Below are positions 43,348 to 53,974 of a stretch of DNA of 64,000 nt, in pieces; the stretch's first letter is position 1, and each line of letters starts with the position of its first letter. This stretch comes from Pelagibacterium montanilacus (GTDB taxonomy: Bacteria > Pseudomonadota > Alphaproteobacteria > Rhizobiales > Devosiaceae), in contig NZ_RZMX01000059.1 of the NCBI RefSeq assembly GCF_003992665.1, positions 289,497 to 353,496 of the forward strand, given 5' to 3'. Under the pieces are notes generated by a model. The model was not told the origin of the DNA and did not search any database. It worked only from the letters and a program-made list of their open reading frames with translations. A program made the position numbers and the translations under genes.

Positions 43348-44034
43348 CTAGTCGGTCATTTCCAGCGCGTTGCGCGTCACCGAGAACCGGGTCAGGGTCT
43401 CAAGGAAGGTCATGCCCAGAAGGCTGGTCTCGAGCGCTCCTTCCTGGACGACGAACGCCCGGACATTATCGCGAGCGATATTGCCAACTTCCAGCCGCGA
43501 GAGCGTCGTCGCGGCCGCATACCCGGTGCCGTTGGCGGTCTGGACAGGCACGGAATAACCCAGCACCGAGGTGTCGATCCCCGCCGCGCGCGCGTCCGCA
43601 TTGGTCAGCACGACCGCAGAGGCTCCGGTATCGAAGATCATGGGGATACGCGCGCCGTTCACGGCAGTCTCGACCCGGAAATTGCCCGCCATGCCGCGGT
43701 TGATGCGCACATTGCCGGTCTGCTCGTTGATGATCGCCGCGCCCGGATTGAGCTCGCCCATCACCCGCTGGCCGACGCCCGCCAACTCGTCGCGATAGGT
43801 ATAGCCCACCATCAGCACCGCGCCGATCGCGATCCAGATCGTGAAATTGCTCAGGATTTCGCCCAGCCTGTGCCGCCGCCCGATCACCGCGCTGGCGACA
43901 AGCGTCAAAATGAGCAGCAGCGGTATCAGACGCGCGGTTTCTGCCTGCGTCAGCCCCACCACGGTGCCAGCGTCGGCACTGATCGCAAGGCCGATTCCGA
44001 CAGCGATAAGCATGGCAAAGGCAACGAACAGCAT
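43348..44034 (-). CDS. Retropepsin-like (TIGR02281) clan AA aspartic protease
   Basis: A 228-residue membrane-anchored protein. Three N-terminal hydrophobic segments cover residues 1-80. The protease-like domain follows, with the active-site motif MIFDTGASAVVLT near residue 133 and the late motif SLLGMTFLETL. Single-domain proteases of this kind must dimerise. The family is widespread in alphaproteobacteria; the natural substrate is unknown. It is 14 bases after cobS on the same strand, so it may be co-transcribed. Confidence 0.85.
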   Translation of the reverse strand: MLFVAFAMLIAVGIGLAISADAGTVVGLTQAETARLIPLLLILTLVASAVIGRRHRLGEILSNFTIWIAIGAVLMVGYTYRDELAGVGQRVMGELNPGAAIINEQTGNVRINRGMAGNFRVETAVNGARIPMIFDTGASAVVLTNADARAAGIDTSVLGYSVPVQTANGTGYAAATTLSRLEVGNIARDNVRAFVVQEGALETSLLGMTFLETLTRFSVTRNALEMTD

Positions 44035-44048
44035 CCCGTCATCCTCGT

Positions 44049-44876
44049 CTATGGCGTGACCAGTCCCATTAGGGAAGCCAGCAGCACAATTTCAACCAGC
44101 CCCTGGAGCGCGCCAATCAAATCACCGGTCATCCCGGCCACCAGGCGGTCACAAAGCCGTGTCCACCACACCACCACAAGCGCGGCAAGGCCGTAGGACA
44201 ACACGACGCCGAGGACGCCAACGAAAGGAGCGACCAGCAGAAAGCCGATCGCGCAGGCAAAAACGATCCCCACCAGAAAAGCGTTCCGCGAAATGCGCCC
44301 GGCCGTCGCCGCAGCTCCCTGCGCGCGCGCCGGCCTGAGCGCCAGCGCCAGATAGAGCGATGCGGCGCGCGCGATGGTCGATGCGGCCAGCCAGGCCAGC
44401 GCTGCCGCGAGCGGGGAGACCGTGGCCATGTGCGCGAGCGCAGCCGCCTTGAGCCCCACGGCGAGGACGAGCGCCAGCACGCCATAGGTGCCGTGCCGGC
44501 TGTCCTTGAGGATTTCCAGCCGTCGCTCGGGCGTCGAACCGCCGAACAACCCGTCCGCCGCGTCGGCCAGCGCGTCCTCGCTCATGGCGCCCGTGACCAT
44601 GACCCAGGCAACCAGGGCAGCGAGCGCGACAAAGAGCGACGGCAGGCCCGCGAGCCCGCCCGCCAGCAGCAGCAGAGCAGGGCCGGCACCGATAACCAGT
44701 CCCGCAAAGGGCACGGCCATGCCGATGCGCGAAAGGTCCGGGGCCTCGTGGTTGCCCCCGGGGATGGGCAGCCGGGAATAGAAGCGGATGGCCATGACCA
44801 TATCGGCCACCAGCCCGCCGCGGACCGGCCGGTTCTCATTGTGGGGGGGCGGTGGCCCTCCCATCTCCTCCCGCAT
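44049..44876 (-). CDS. cobS: Adenosylcobinamide-GDP ribazoletransferase (cobalamin synthase)
   Basis: A 275-residue polytopic membrane enzyme that joins alpha-ribazole to adenosylcobinamide-GDP in the last steps of cobalamin assembly. Motifs: MAIRFYSRLPIPGG and the acidic EDALADAADGLFGGSTPERRLEIL with SRHGTYG, which bind the substrate and metal. The ATG at 44876 with AAGAGG upstream is preferred; a TTG at 44903 and ATG at 44864 are alternatives. It is divergent from cobT, 64 bases apart, too short for a cobalamin riboswitch. Together they make the nucleotide loop. Confidence 0.92.
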   Translation of the reverse strand: MREEMGGPPPPHNENRPVRGGLVADMVMAIRFYSRLPIPGGNHEAPDLSRIGMAVPFAGLVIGAGPALLLLAGGLAGLPSLFVALAALVAWVMVTGAMSEDALADAADGLFGGSTPERRLEILKDSRHGTYGVLALVLAVGLKAAALAHMATVSPLAAALAWLAASTIARAASLYLALALRPARAQGAAATAGRISRNAFLVGIVFACAIGFLLVAPFVGVLGVVLSYGLAALVVVWWTRLCDRLVAGMTGDLIGALQGLVEIVLLASLMGLVTP

Positions 44877-44940
44877 TGCGCTGGCCTCTTGAATCGCGGA
44901 CAAGTGTGCCCTGTTCTAGCACCCCCGTTCCGGAGCCGCC

Positions 44941-45954
44941 ATGTCTGCCCAAGCCTTTGCCGATTTTCGCGATCTCCTTATGTTGGGACCCGAGGGGGAC
45001 GAGGCCGCGGTTGCCGCCGTTCGCGCGCGTGACGCCCAGTTGACCAAGCCTGCCGGGTCGCTGGGGCGGATGGAGGAGCTGGTTGCGTTCATCGCCCGCT
45101 GGCAGGGAAAAGCCGAGCCCGCGATCACCAATCCGATGGTTGCGATTTTTGCCGCCAATCACGGGGTCACCGATCAGAACGTCTCGGCCTTCCCCCGCGA
45201 GGTGACCCGCCAGATGGTGTCCAATTTCACCTCAGGCGGTGCCGCCATCTCCCAGATCTGCGCCCAGCACGAGCTCAATCTGCGGGTGTTCGAGCTGGCG
45301 CTGGAGGTCCCGACCGGGGATATCACCGTCGTGCCCGCCATGGACGAGCGCACCTGCGCGGCAACCATCGCCTATGGCATGGAAGCGATCGCGGGCGAGC
45401 CCGACCTGCTGTGCATCGGCGAGATGGGCATCGGCAACACCACGGTGGCCGCCGCCATCTATGCCGCGCTCTTTGGCGGCACGGGCGCCGACTGGGTCGG
45501 CCCGGGCACCGGGGTGGATGCCGAAGGGCTCGGCCGCAAGGCCGGGGCGGTGGACCGGGCGCTCGCCCGCCATGCGGGCCGCATCTCGGACCCGTTCGAT
45601 ATTCTCGCCAATCTGGGTGGGCGCGAGATCGCAGCCATGGTCGGCGCCATCATCGCCACGCGCCACCAGAAAATCCCCGTCATCATCGACGGCTTCGTCG
45701 CCACCAGCGCTGCGGCCATCGCCCAGGCGGTATCGCCCAACGCCATCGACCATTGCCTGTTTGGCCATGTCTCGGCCGAGACCGGCCATAAGAGGGCCCT
45801 GGCGGCCATGGAGCGGCCCGCGCTGCTCGATCTGGGCATGCGGCTGGGGGAGGGGACCGGCGCGGCGCTGGCCGCGGTCCTGTGCAAGACGGCGGTTCAC
45901 GTCCATGCCAACATGTCCACATTCGACCAGGCCCGCGTATCGAACAGGAGCTGA
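44941..45954 (+). CDS. cobT: Nicotinate-nucleotide-dimethylbenzimidazole phosphoribosyltransferase
   Basis: A 337-residue enzyme making alpha-ribazole 5'-phosphate from dimethylbenzimidazole and nicotinate mononucleotide (called CobU in Pseudomonas denitrificans). Motifs: LTKPAGSLGRMEELVAFIARWQG near residue 30, FAANHGVTDQNVSAFP, GEMGIGNTTVAAAI, GGREIAAMVGAI and VIIDGFVATSAA. It is divergent from cobS. A GST gene follows 6 bases later. No other cob genes are in the window, so the ring-building genes must lie elsewhere or be missing. Confidence 0.95.
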   Translation: MSAQAFADFRDLLMLGPEGDEAAVAAVRARDAQLTKPAGSLGRMEELVAFIARWQGKAEPAITNPMVAIFAANHGVTDQNVSAFPREVTRQMVSNFTSGGAAISQICAQHELNLRVFELALEVPTGDITVVPAMDERTCAATIAYGMEAIAGEPDLLCIGEMGIGNTTVAAAIYAALFGGTGADWVGPGTGVDAEGLGRKAGAVDRALARHAGRISDPFDILANLGGREIAAMVGAIIATRHQKIPVIIDGFVATSAAAIAQAVSPNAIDHCLFGHVSAETGHKRALAAMERPALLDLGMRLGEGTGAALAAVLCKTAVHVHANMSTFDQARVSNRS

Positions 45955-45960
45955 GGCGCC

Positions 45961-46644
45961 ATGTACGACCTTTATATCGCCAACAAGAATTACTCGTCCT
46001 GGTCGCTGCGGCCCTGGGTTCTGCTGCGGGCCCACGACATCGCGTTCGAGGAAAAGTTCGTGCCCTTCCTGGAAGGCTCGAGCTACGAGACGTTCCGCCA
46101 GTTCTCGCCCACCGGGCTGGTGCCCTGCCTCGTGGACGGATCGACCACCGTCTGGGACTCCCTGGCCATCTGCGAATATGTCGCCGAGGATCACCCCCAG
46201 GTCTGGCCCGCAGACCGTGCGGCAAGGGCCTGGGCACGCTCTGCCAGCGCCGAGATGCATTCGGGCTTTGGCGCGCTGCGGTCGGTCTGCGGCATGAATG
46301 TGGGTGTCCGCGTGCTGCTCCACACGGTCTCGGACGCCGTGCAGCGTGACCTCGACCGGCTCGACGAACTCTGGAGCGATGGGCTCCACCAGTTCAACGG
46401 CCCTTGGCTGGCCGGCCCGACCTTTTCGGTTGCCGACGCGTTCTTTGCGCCCGTTGTTTTCCGCCTCCAGACCTATGGGCTGGAGCTCGGCCGCGCCGCC
46501 ATGGATTACGCCAGCCGTCTGCTCGGGCATCCGGCCATGCAACAATGGTATGCCGAGGGCGTGGCGGAAACGATCCGCGACGAACCCCATGACGCGGAAA
46601 TCCCCGAAGTGGGAACGCTGATCGAGGATCTGCGGGCCGTCTGA
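45961..46644 (+). CDS. Glutathione S-transferase family protein
   Basis: A 227-residue GST. The N-terminal thioredoxin-like domain has NYSSWSLRPWVLLRAHDI, with Ser/Tyr near residues 10-12 as candidate activators of glutathione, then the cis-Pro motif TGLVPCLVDG and SLAICEYVAE. The C-terminal helical domain has the N-capping motif PTFSVADAFFAPVV. It lies 6 bases after cobT and may share its transcript, although no functional link to cobalamin is known. The substrate is not predictable. Confidence 0.87.
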   Translation: MYDLYIANKNYSSWSLRPWVLLRAHDIAFEEKFVPFLEGSSYETFRQFSPTGLVPCLVDGSTTVWDSLAICEYVAEDHPQVWPADRAARAWARSASAEMHSGFGALRSVCGMNVGVRVLLHTVSDAVQRDLDRLDELWSDGLHQFNGPWLAGPTFSVADAFFAPVVFRLQTYGLELGRAAMDYASRLLGHPAMQQWYAEGVAETIRDEPHDAEIPEVGTLIEDLRAV

Positions 46645-46664
46645 CGGACGCGGCGGAGCCTGTT

Positions 46665-48125
<1,461 letters not shown>

Positions 48126-48489
48126 GTTCCTGCGTGGCTCGTGCACGCCTCGACTGGCCTGATGACGATCACTCGCCGGGCTGGCTGCCATTACTCTACT
48201 CGATACGCTACTACGATACTCAACTGGACTGCAGGGGTACGCGCAGTCCTTCGACCCGGCTCAACGCTAGCGGCTTTGTGGTTAACAGGCGGTTGCACGG
48301 GCGGTCGGGCAAAACATGCCCTCGGCCCGTCGCCGAACGGATTTGCTTCAAATGCGAAGCGTGCCCATTTTGCGCGATCGTCTTGACATCGGCCCGGCCT
48401 GACAATCAAATACGGCTCCGAGGCGGACAATTTTCCAATGGGCGCGTAAATCAGACCGCACATGGAAATACTATTTCAAGGGGCCAAGC
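48126..48489 (+). other. Divergent intergenic region with a near-tandem 11/12-base repeat
   Basis: About 360 bases with locally lower GC around 48190-48240. CTACTCGATAC (48196-48206) is followed after one base by CTACTACGATAC (48208-48219), a near-tandem duplicate that may bind a regulator of the kinase gene. The segment 48370-48489 before the Lrp gene is AT-rich and should hold its promoter. No RNA gene or longer reading frame is supported. Confidence 0.4.
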
Positions 48490-48969
48490 ATGGCGCTCGA
48501 CAAGCTCGATCGCAAGATACTCCAGCTGTTGCAGAAGGATGCCACCATGCCGGTGGCGGAGATCGGCCGGAAGGTGGGGCTGTCGACCACGCCCTGTTGG
48601 CGCCGAATCCAGAAAATGGAAGAAGAGGGGATCATCAAGCGCCGTGTTGCGGTTCTCGATCCCGCCAAGGTCAATGCCGGCGTCACCGTTTTCGTCGCTG
48701 TGCGCACCAATGAGCACAACGATGCGTGGCTCCGCAAATTCGCTGCCGCGGTCGAGGAATTCACCGAAGTGGTCGAGTTCTATCGCATGAGCGGGGAGGT
48801 CGATTACCTCCTGCGCGTCGTGGTGCCCTCGATCCAGGCCTATGATGTCTTTTACAAAAAGCTGATCTCGCGAATCGCGCTCACCGATGTGAGCTCGTCG
48901 TTCGCCATGGAGCAGATCAAGTACACCACGGCCCTGCCGCTCGAATACGCGCTGGTCGACGAGAAATAG
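48490..48969 (+). CDS. Lrp/AsnC-family transcriptional regulator
   Basis: A 159-residue regulator. The N-terminal HTH (about 5-60) is LDRKILQLLQKDATMPVAEI with VGLSTTPCWRRIQKMEEEGI. The RAM ligand domain (about 65-150) includes MSGEVDYLLRVVVPSIQAYD. Such proteins form octamers that respond to amino acids. The length and motif spacing are typical. It is monocistronic and convergent with moaA, 6 bases apart. The target operon and ligand cannot be read here. Confidence 0.92.
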   Translation: MALDKLDRKILQLLQKDATMPVAEIGRKVGLSTTPCWRRIQKMEEEGIIKRRVAVLDPAKVNAGVTVFVAVRTNEHNDAWLRKFAAAVEEFTEVVEFYRMSGEVDYLLRVVVPSIQAYDVFYKKLISRIALTDVSSSFAMEQIKYTTALPLEYALVDEK

Positions 48970-48975
48970 GTCCGG

Positions 48976-50007
48976 TCAGCCGCCGGTCACCGACATGTGC
49001 CGCGCCACGGCCGGCGCCAGCGCCTGACGATCCACCACGAAGTCATGGCCCTTGGGCTTGGCGATCATCGCCGCGTCGAGCGCCGCATCGAGCGCCGTAA
49101 CGCCGCCTTCGCGCAGGGCCCGCCGCAGATCGACGCGATCATCCTGACCCAGGCACATGTAGAGCTGGCCGGTGCAGGTCAGGCGCACCCGATTGCAGCT
49201 TTCGCAGAAATTATGGCTCAGCGGGGTGATGAACCCGATCGTGCCGCCGGTCTCGGCCACGCGCATGTAGCGGGCAGGGCCTCCGGTGCGCTTTGCGATC
49301 GGCTCGAGCGTATAGCGCTCGGCCAGCCGGTCGCGGACCTCGCGCAGCGAAAGATGGGTGTCGTGTCGGTCCAGCGCCACATCGCCCAAAGGCATGGCTT
49401 CGATCAGGGTCAGCTCCATGCCCTCGGAATGCGCCCAGTCGAGCATGGGCACGATCTCGGCCTCGTTCACGCCCTTGAGCGCCACCATGTTCAACTTGAC
49501 CGCGAGCCCGGCCGAACGCGCCGCCGCGATGCCGTCCAGCACCTGGGGCAGGCGCCCCCTGCGGGTGATCTCGGCGAACTTGTCCGCGTCGAGCGTGTCG
49601 AGCGAGACGTTGACGCGCTTGACCCCGAGGCCGGCGAGTGTTTCGGCATGGCGCGCGAGCTGGCTGCCATTGGTGGTGAGGGTGACTTCCTCGAGGGCGC
49701 CGGTGAGCAGGTGTTCCTGGCAAAGCGCCTCGATCAGTTTCATGATGTCGCGACGCACCAGCGGCTCGCCGCCCGTGAGCCGCACCTTGCGGACTCCACG
49801 GGCCACGAAAGTCGAAACGATCGTGCGGATTTCCTCGAAGCTGAGAACTTCCGACTTGGGCAGGAACGTCATGTCCTCGCCCATGCAATAAGTGCAACGG
49901 AAATCGCACCGGTCGGTGACCGATATGCGCAGATACGTCACATGACGGCCATAGCTGTCAACGAGGGGACGATCGGTTGGGTAATGCACTGCCATGGGGC
50001 TCAACAT
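48976..50007 (-). CDS. moaA: GTP 3',8-cyclase MoaA (molybdenum cofactor synthesis)
   Basis: A 343-residue radical SAM enzyme performing the first step of molybdopterin synthesis, GTP to cyclic pyranopterin precursor. The N-terminal cluster motif CDFRCTYC gives Cys34, Cys38 and Cys41. [13 protein letters not shown] follows the radical SAM region. The C-terminal cluster [18 protein letters not shown] has the C-x2-C-x13-C pattern. The protein ends in GG, needed for activity in the family. The start is 50007, with 49995 (MAVHYP) possible; neither has an SD. No Moco riboswitch is seen in the short gap to the upstream gene. Confidence 0.94.
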   Translation of the reverse strand: MLSPMAVHYPTDRPLVDSYGRHVTYLRISVTDRCDFRCTYCMGEDMTFLPKSEVLSFEEIRTIVSTFVARGVRKVRLTGGEPLVRRDIMKLIEALCQEHLLTGALEEVTLTTNGSQLARHAETLAGLGVKRVNVSLDTLDADKFAEITRRGRLPQVLDGIAAARSAGLAVKLNMVALKGVNEAEIVPMLDWAHSEGMELTLIEAMPLGDVALDRHDTHLSLREVRDRLAERYTLEPIAKRTGGPARYMRVAETGGTIGFITPLSHNFCESCNRVRLTCTGQLYMCLGQDDRVDLRRALREGGVTALDAALDAAMIAKPKGHDFVVDRQALAPAVARHMSVTGG

Positions 50008-50063
50008 AGGTGTTCCGGACCGGCGATCATAGCCGGTCCGGTCAAAATATGCCCCTGGGGCGA

Positions 50064-50657
50064 TCAGTGCCTGACGATCACCCGGCTGCCGACCTCGACG
50101 CGCTCGTAGAGGTCCGTGATGTCCTCATTGGTGAGACGGATGCAGCCCGAGGAGACGGCCTGGCCGATCGACCAGGGCTCGGACGTCCCGTGCAGACGGT
50201 AATAGGACGAACCGATATAGAGCGCCCGCGCGCCGAGCGGATTTTCCGGCCCGCCTTCCATGAAGCGCGGCAGCGAGGGATCGCGCCGGATCATGTTCTC
50301 GGTCGGGCGCCAGCTGGGCCATTCGGCCTTGCGCGAAATCCGGTTCGTGCCGGCCCAGGTGAAGCCTTCCTTGCCCACGCCCACCCCGTACTTCACGGCC
50401 TGGCCATTGCCCAGCACGTAGTATAGGCGACGCTCGGAGGTCTCGACGATGATGGTGCCGGGCGCGTGGTTTTCGCCATAGGCGACGATCTCGCGCGGGA
50501 TCGGGTTGTGCGAAGGAGCTGCCGAAGCGCCTGGAACGTCGATGAACGCGCCGGTGCGTGAATCGTAGACCCGGGTCTGGGCCTGTGCGGCGCCAAGGCC
50601 GGCAAGCACCATGACGAGCGCCAGAACCAGTCTGCCGGTAGATTTCAGTGAAGTCAT
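50064..50657 (-). CDS. L,D-transpeptidase (YkuD family)
   Basis: A 197-residue secreted enzyme with a signal peptide ([18 protein letters not shown]). The catalytic motif [20 protein letters not shown] carries the active-site Cys and His. It makes 3-3 peptidoglycan cross-links or attaches proteins to the wall; in this order the cell pole and outer-membrane tethering depend on such enzymes. The ATG at 50657 is preferred over the TTG at 50663. It is upstream of moaA on the same strand, with 56 bases between. Confidence 0.9.
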   Translation of the reverse strand: MTSLKSTGRLVLALVMVLAGLGAAQAQTRVYDSRTGAFIDVPGASAAPSHNPIPREIVAYGENHAPGTIIVETSERRLYYVLGNGQAVKYGVGVGKEGFTWAGTNRISRKAEWPSWRPTENMIRRDPSLPRFMEGGPENPLGARALYIGSSYYRLHGTSEPWSIGQAVSSGCIRLTNEDITDLYERVEVGSRVIVRH

Positions 50658-50907
50658 TGCCAATACGAGCCCCTTCGATAACGAGCGCGACCACCCGTCG
50701 CAGTCCCTGATGGCTGCTTATGCGGTTGGCGCGCGGGGCGGAAGATGGATCAAGCGCTTTTGACCGCTCGAGCAGGCACTGACCGGCCCGAGTGTTGCAA
50801 GCGGGAAACAAAATGGCCGCTGGTGGCCACCCGTCTCCGCCTGACGGATGATTGACATCGGTGAGCGAGCGCAACAAGGGTGCGCCATCAGGGGCCGGGA
50901 GAAGCAG

Positions 50908-51606
50908 ATGAGCGAGCACCTCAAGAAGGAGGCCGCGCGGGCGGCACTGTCGGAACTCTCGTCGGGCATGCGGATCGGACTGGGCACGGGCTCGACCGCC
51001 GCCCATTTCGTCGATCTGCTCGGGGACATGGTGGCCGAGGGCTTCGCGTGCATCTGCGTGCCGACCTCCGAGGCGACGGCCCGTCAGGCCCGGGAGCGCA
51101 ACATTGCACTGGCCACGCTCGACGAGATCGAAAGGCTCGATGTGACGGTCGACGGCACCGACGAGATCGACGCCGATTTCCAGCTCATCAAGGGCGGTGG
51201 CGGTGCGCTGCTGCGCGAAAAGATCGTCGCGGCCGCATCTGACCGCATGGTGGTCATCGCCGATTCGTCCAAGCGCGTGGAGGCGCTGGGCCGGTTCCCG
51301 CTTCCCGTGGAAGTCAACGCCTTCGGTCTCGGGGCGACGCTCGCAGCGATCCGCGCGGTGATGGCTGCCCACACCGCCCAAGGGGAGGCCGTCATCCGGC
51401 AGGGCGCGGACGGCGGGCGGTTCGTAACCGATGGCGGTCACCTGATCGTGGACGCATCATTTGGCCGCATTTCGGACGCAAAGGACCTTTCCCATGCGCT
51501 CCTGGACATTCCGGGGGTTGTCCAGCACGGGCTGTTTCTGGGACTGTGCCAGGAGGCCTATCTCGCAGCGCCCGATGGCGTGGTCCGGATGTCCGGCGGG
51601 AGGTGA
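50908..51606 (+). CDS. rpiA: Ribose-5-phosphate isomerase A
   Basis: A 232-residue enzyme interconverting ribose 5-phosphate and ribulose 5-phosphate in the pentose phosphate pathway. Motifs: GLGTGSTAAHFVDLLG, VPTSEATARQARE, DGTDEIDADFQLIKGGGGAL and LREKIVAAAS, which contain the catalytic Asp, Glu and Lys. The start at 50908 has GGGAGAAG upstream; the longer frame from 50848 is not supported. The 250 bases before it hold its promoter and that of the divergent transpeptidase gene; no other feature is seen there. Confidence 0.94.
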   Translation: MSEHLKKEAARAALSELSSGMRIGLGTGSTAAHFVDLLGDMVAEGFACICVPTSEATARQARERNIALATLDEIERLDVTVDGTDEIDADFQLIKGGGGALLREKIVAAASDRMVVIADSSKRVEALGRFPLPVEVNAFGLGATLAAIRAVMAAHTAQGEAVIRQGADGGRFVTDGGHLIVDASFGRISDAKDLSHALLDIPGVVQHGLFLGLCQEAYLAAPDGVVRMSGGR

Positions 51607-51742
51607 TGGGCACGCACCCGGCCATGTCCCGATAGCTGCGGGGCGAGGAGCCTGGAAAAGGAAATCTGAGCCGCACATCGGATCGGGGTTCGATGATGGA
51701 AGGCTCTTGCAGGAACGCAATTCGTCAGAGGAACGATAGCAC

Positions 51743-52261
51743 ATGACAATCATGCCGAACGCGCGCCGCTGGCCGCTTGCCATTCTGCTCGCAGGATCCA
51801 TGGCGCTTGGAGCGCTGATGCCGGCCAAGGCGCAGCAGGAAATCTCGCCCGAGCATCTCGCGCTCGCGGTCGAATACGCCCAGATGACCGACCGCGGCCG
51901 GGTCTATGAAACCACGCTGGTCGAACTCGGTGTCTCCACCATGCGCACGCTCGTCCAGCAGGACCCCGATCTCATCGATCCACTGCCCGAGGCCGTTCAG
52001 GCGGTGGTGGACCAGTACATGGTCGACAAGGACGAGCTGTTCTCCCTGTTTGGGCGGGTCTATGCCACCCGGTTCACCCAGGAAGAGCTCCAGGAGATCA
52101 TCGGCTTCTACCGCTCCGATACCGGCCAGAAGCTTCTCGGCAGCAACCGTGCGATCAACCAGGACATGCAGCGCGTTCTGGGCGTCTGGGAGAGCAATGC
52201 CCGGGGCGAGTTCATGTCACGCGTGCGCACTGTGCTTCGCGAAGCCGGCCACAACGTGTAA
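51743..52261 (+). CDS. DUF2059 periplasmic protein
   Basis: A 172-residue secreted protein. The signal peptide is RRWPLAILLAGSMALGALMPAKA, with cleavage before QQEISPEHL. The DUF2059 core includes FTQEELQEIIGFYRSDTGQKLL, repeated in many alphaproteobacterial members. It lies between rpiA and gor, an arrangement that I recall as recurring in rhizobia, on the same strand but with 136 bases after rpiA, so it has its own promoter. A terminator follows at 52287-52315. The function is unknown. Confidence 0.85.
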   Translation: MTIMPNARRWPLAILLAGSMALGALMPAKAQQEISPEHLALAVEYAQMTDRGRVYETTLVELGVSTMRTLVQQDPDLIDPLPEAVQAVVDQYMVDKDELFSLFGRVYATRFTQEELQEIIGFYRSDTGQKLLGSNRAINQDMQRVLGVWESNARGEFMSRVRTVLREAGHNV

Positions 52262-52286
52262 GAGCCGCGCCGCCCGCGCCAGACCG

Positions 52287-52315
52287 GCCCCTCGCCTTGT
52301 GCGGGGGGCTTTTTT
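52287..52315 (+). terminator. Rho-independent terminator after the DUF2059 gene
   Basis: The arms GCCCCTCGC (52287-52295) and GCGGGGGGC (52301-52309) form a 9-base stem with one G-U pair around CTTGT, followed by six T residues. It lies 25 bases after the stop and separates this gene from gor. Confidence 0.9.
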
Positions 52316-52451
52316 ATGCCAACCGGTTTCGGCGCACGATATGCCAGCGCGCTTCCTTCAAGGGCTCCATGAGTCCTGATCCGCTCCGGAAGCGTGACGT
52401 TTCCAACCCACTGGGGCTCCTTTGCTCCAGGCCGCAGTTTCGAGGACGCGC

Positions 52452-53834
52452 ATGGAAAAGACATTCGATCTCGTGGTGATCGGGGGCGGCTCGGGCGGCG
52501 TCCGTGCGGCGCGCATGGCGGCCGGATTTGGCGCCAGGGTCGCGCTGGTCGAGGAGTTCCGGTACGGCGGCACCTGCGTCATCCGGGGCTGCGTGCCCAA
52601 GAAGCTCTTGGTCTTTGCGTCCCGCTTCGCCGATACCTTCGACATCGCGCCCAGCTTCGGCTGGCAGGTCGATGCCAGGTTCGACTGGCCGACGCTGATT
52701 GCCAACAAGGACCGCGAGATCGACCGGCTCGAAAAGATCTACGGCACTCTGCTCGAGGCCGCGGGGGTCACAGCCATCAAGGACCGGGCGACGATCACCG
52801 GGCCCAATACCGTCAGGCTGGATTCGGGCGACGAGCTGCACGCCGAGCACATTCTGGTGGCCACGGGAGGCACGCCGTTCACCCCGGCGATCGAGGGCGC
52901 CGAGCTGGGCATCAGCTCCAATGAGGCGTTCCATCTCGAGCAGCTCCCCAAGTCGATCCTGATCGAAGGCGGGGGCTATATCGCGGTCGAGTTCGCGACC
53001 ATCTTTGCCGGACTGGGGTCGGAAGTGACACTCATCTACCGGCGCGACAAGATCCTGCGCGGCTTCGACATGGATGTGCGCGACTGCGTGGAAGACGGGC
53101 TCCATCAGCGTGGCGTGCGGTTCCGCTACGGCTACCACACCGCAAAGCTCGCAAAGCAGGATGACGGCAAGGTCTGTGTTTCATTCTCCAATGGGGAGGA
53201 AGCCCCGTTCGACGCGGTCATGTTCGCCACCGGACGGCACCCCAACACCAAGGGCCTCGGGCTCGAGAACGCCGGAGTGGAATGCGACCAGACCGGAGCC
53301 ATCGTCGTTGACGAATATTCCCGGTCGTCCTGTCCCTCGATCCACGCGGTGGGCGACGTGACCGGCAGGGCAGCGCTGACGCCGGTGGCCATCCGCGAGG
53401 GCGCAGCTTTCGCCCAGACGGTCTTTCATCACACCCCGACCACGGTGCCCTACGATCTCATTCCTACGGCGGTCTTTTCCGAACCCGAAGTGGGCACGGT
53501 CGGGCTTTCCGAGGAGGACGCGGCCAGCCGCTACCGTTCCATCGACGTCTATGTGGCGCGGTTCCGGCCCATGCAGAACACGCTTTCGGACCGGCCCGAA
53601 AAGATGATGCTCAAGCTCATCACCGAGACCGCGAGCGGACGGGTGCTTGGCTGCCATATCGCCGGGCCGGGGGCGGGGGAGATGATCCAGCTTGTCGCCA
53701 TTCCGATGGGCATGGGCGCCACCAAGGCCGATTTCGACCGCACCGTCGCGGTCCATCCCACCGCTGCCGAAGAACTGGTGACCCTCAAGGCGCCGTCCTA
53801 TTGCATCATCGATGGTGAGAAGAAGACAGCGTGA
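52452..53834 (+). CDS. gor: Glutathione-disulfide reductase
   Basis: A 460-residue flavoprotein disulfide reductase. The FAD motif is VVIGGGSGGVRAARMA near residue 8, the redox-active pair is in GGTCVIRGCVPKKL near residue 41, and the NADPH-binding region is ILIEGGGYIAVEFATIFAGLG. The C-terminal catalytic motif is VAVHPTAAEELVTL. It reduces GSSG with NADPH to keep glutathione reduced. The ATG at 52452 has GAGGAC upstream; the frame to 52422 is not needed. Confidence 0.94.
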   Translation: MEKTFDLVVIGGGSGGVRAARMAAGFGARVALVEEFRYGGTCVIRGCVPKKLLVFASRFADTFDIAPSFGWQVDARFDWPTLIANKDREIDRLEKIYGTLLEAAGVTAIKDRATITGPNTVRLDSGDELHAEHILVATGGTPFTPAIEGAELGISSNEAFHLEQLPKSILIEGGGYIAVEFATIFAGLGSEVTLIYRRDKILRGFDMDVRDCVEDGLHQRGVRFRYGYHTAKLAKQDDGKVCVSFSNGEEAPFDAVMFATGRHPNTKGLGLENAGVECDQTGAIVVDEYSRSSCPSIHAVGDVTGRAALTPVAIREGAAFAQTVFHHTPTTVPYDLIPTAVFSEPEVGTVGLSEEDAASRYRSIDVYVARFRPMQNTLSDRPEKMMLKLITETASGRVLGCHIAGPGAGEMIQLVAIPMGMGATKADFDRTVAVHPTAAEELVTLKAPSYCIIDGEKKTA

Positions 53835-53881
53835 CCGATCTGCCGCACCCGCGGCGGACAGGCACCCTGTTCTACTATAGA

Positions 53882-53941
53882 ATGCTTGGCATGGGACGGT
53901 TAGCTTGGTAGACCGCCTCACCCGTCCGGTTTTCCGGACGG
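53882..53941 (+). promoter_or_regulatory. Candidate leader ORF and hairpin before the DAHP synthase gene
   Basis: An ATG at 53882 opens a 9-codon frame, MLGMGRLAW, with a Trp codon just before the stop. Downstream, CCGTCCGG and CCGGACGG (53922-53929, 53934-53941) form a TTTT-loop hairpin. GGACGG at 53894-53899, inside the leader frame, could pair with CCGTCC instead. No SD precedes the ATG and no U-run follows the hairpin, so attenuation is speculative. Confidence 0.35.
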
Positions 53942-53974
53942 CGATCATGCCGATTTTGAACAGTGAGTGAAACG

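Noticed and set aside
44877..44940. Cobalamin riboswitch between cobS and cobT
   Set aside because: 64 bases are too few, and no B12-box-like sequence is seen.
50008..50063. Moco riboswitch before moaA
   Set aside because: The gap is only 56 bases and shows no conserved structure.
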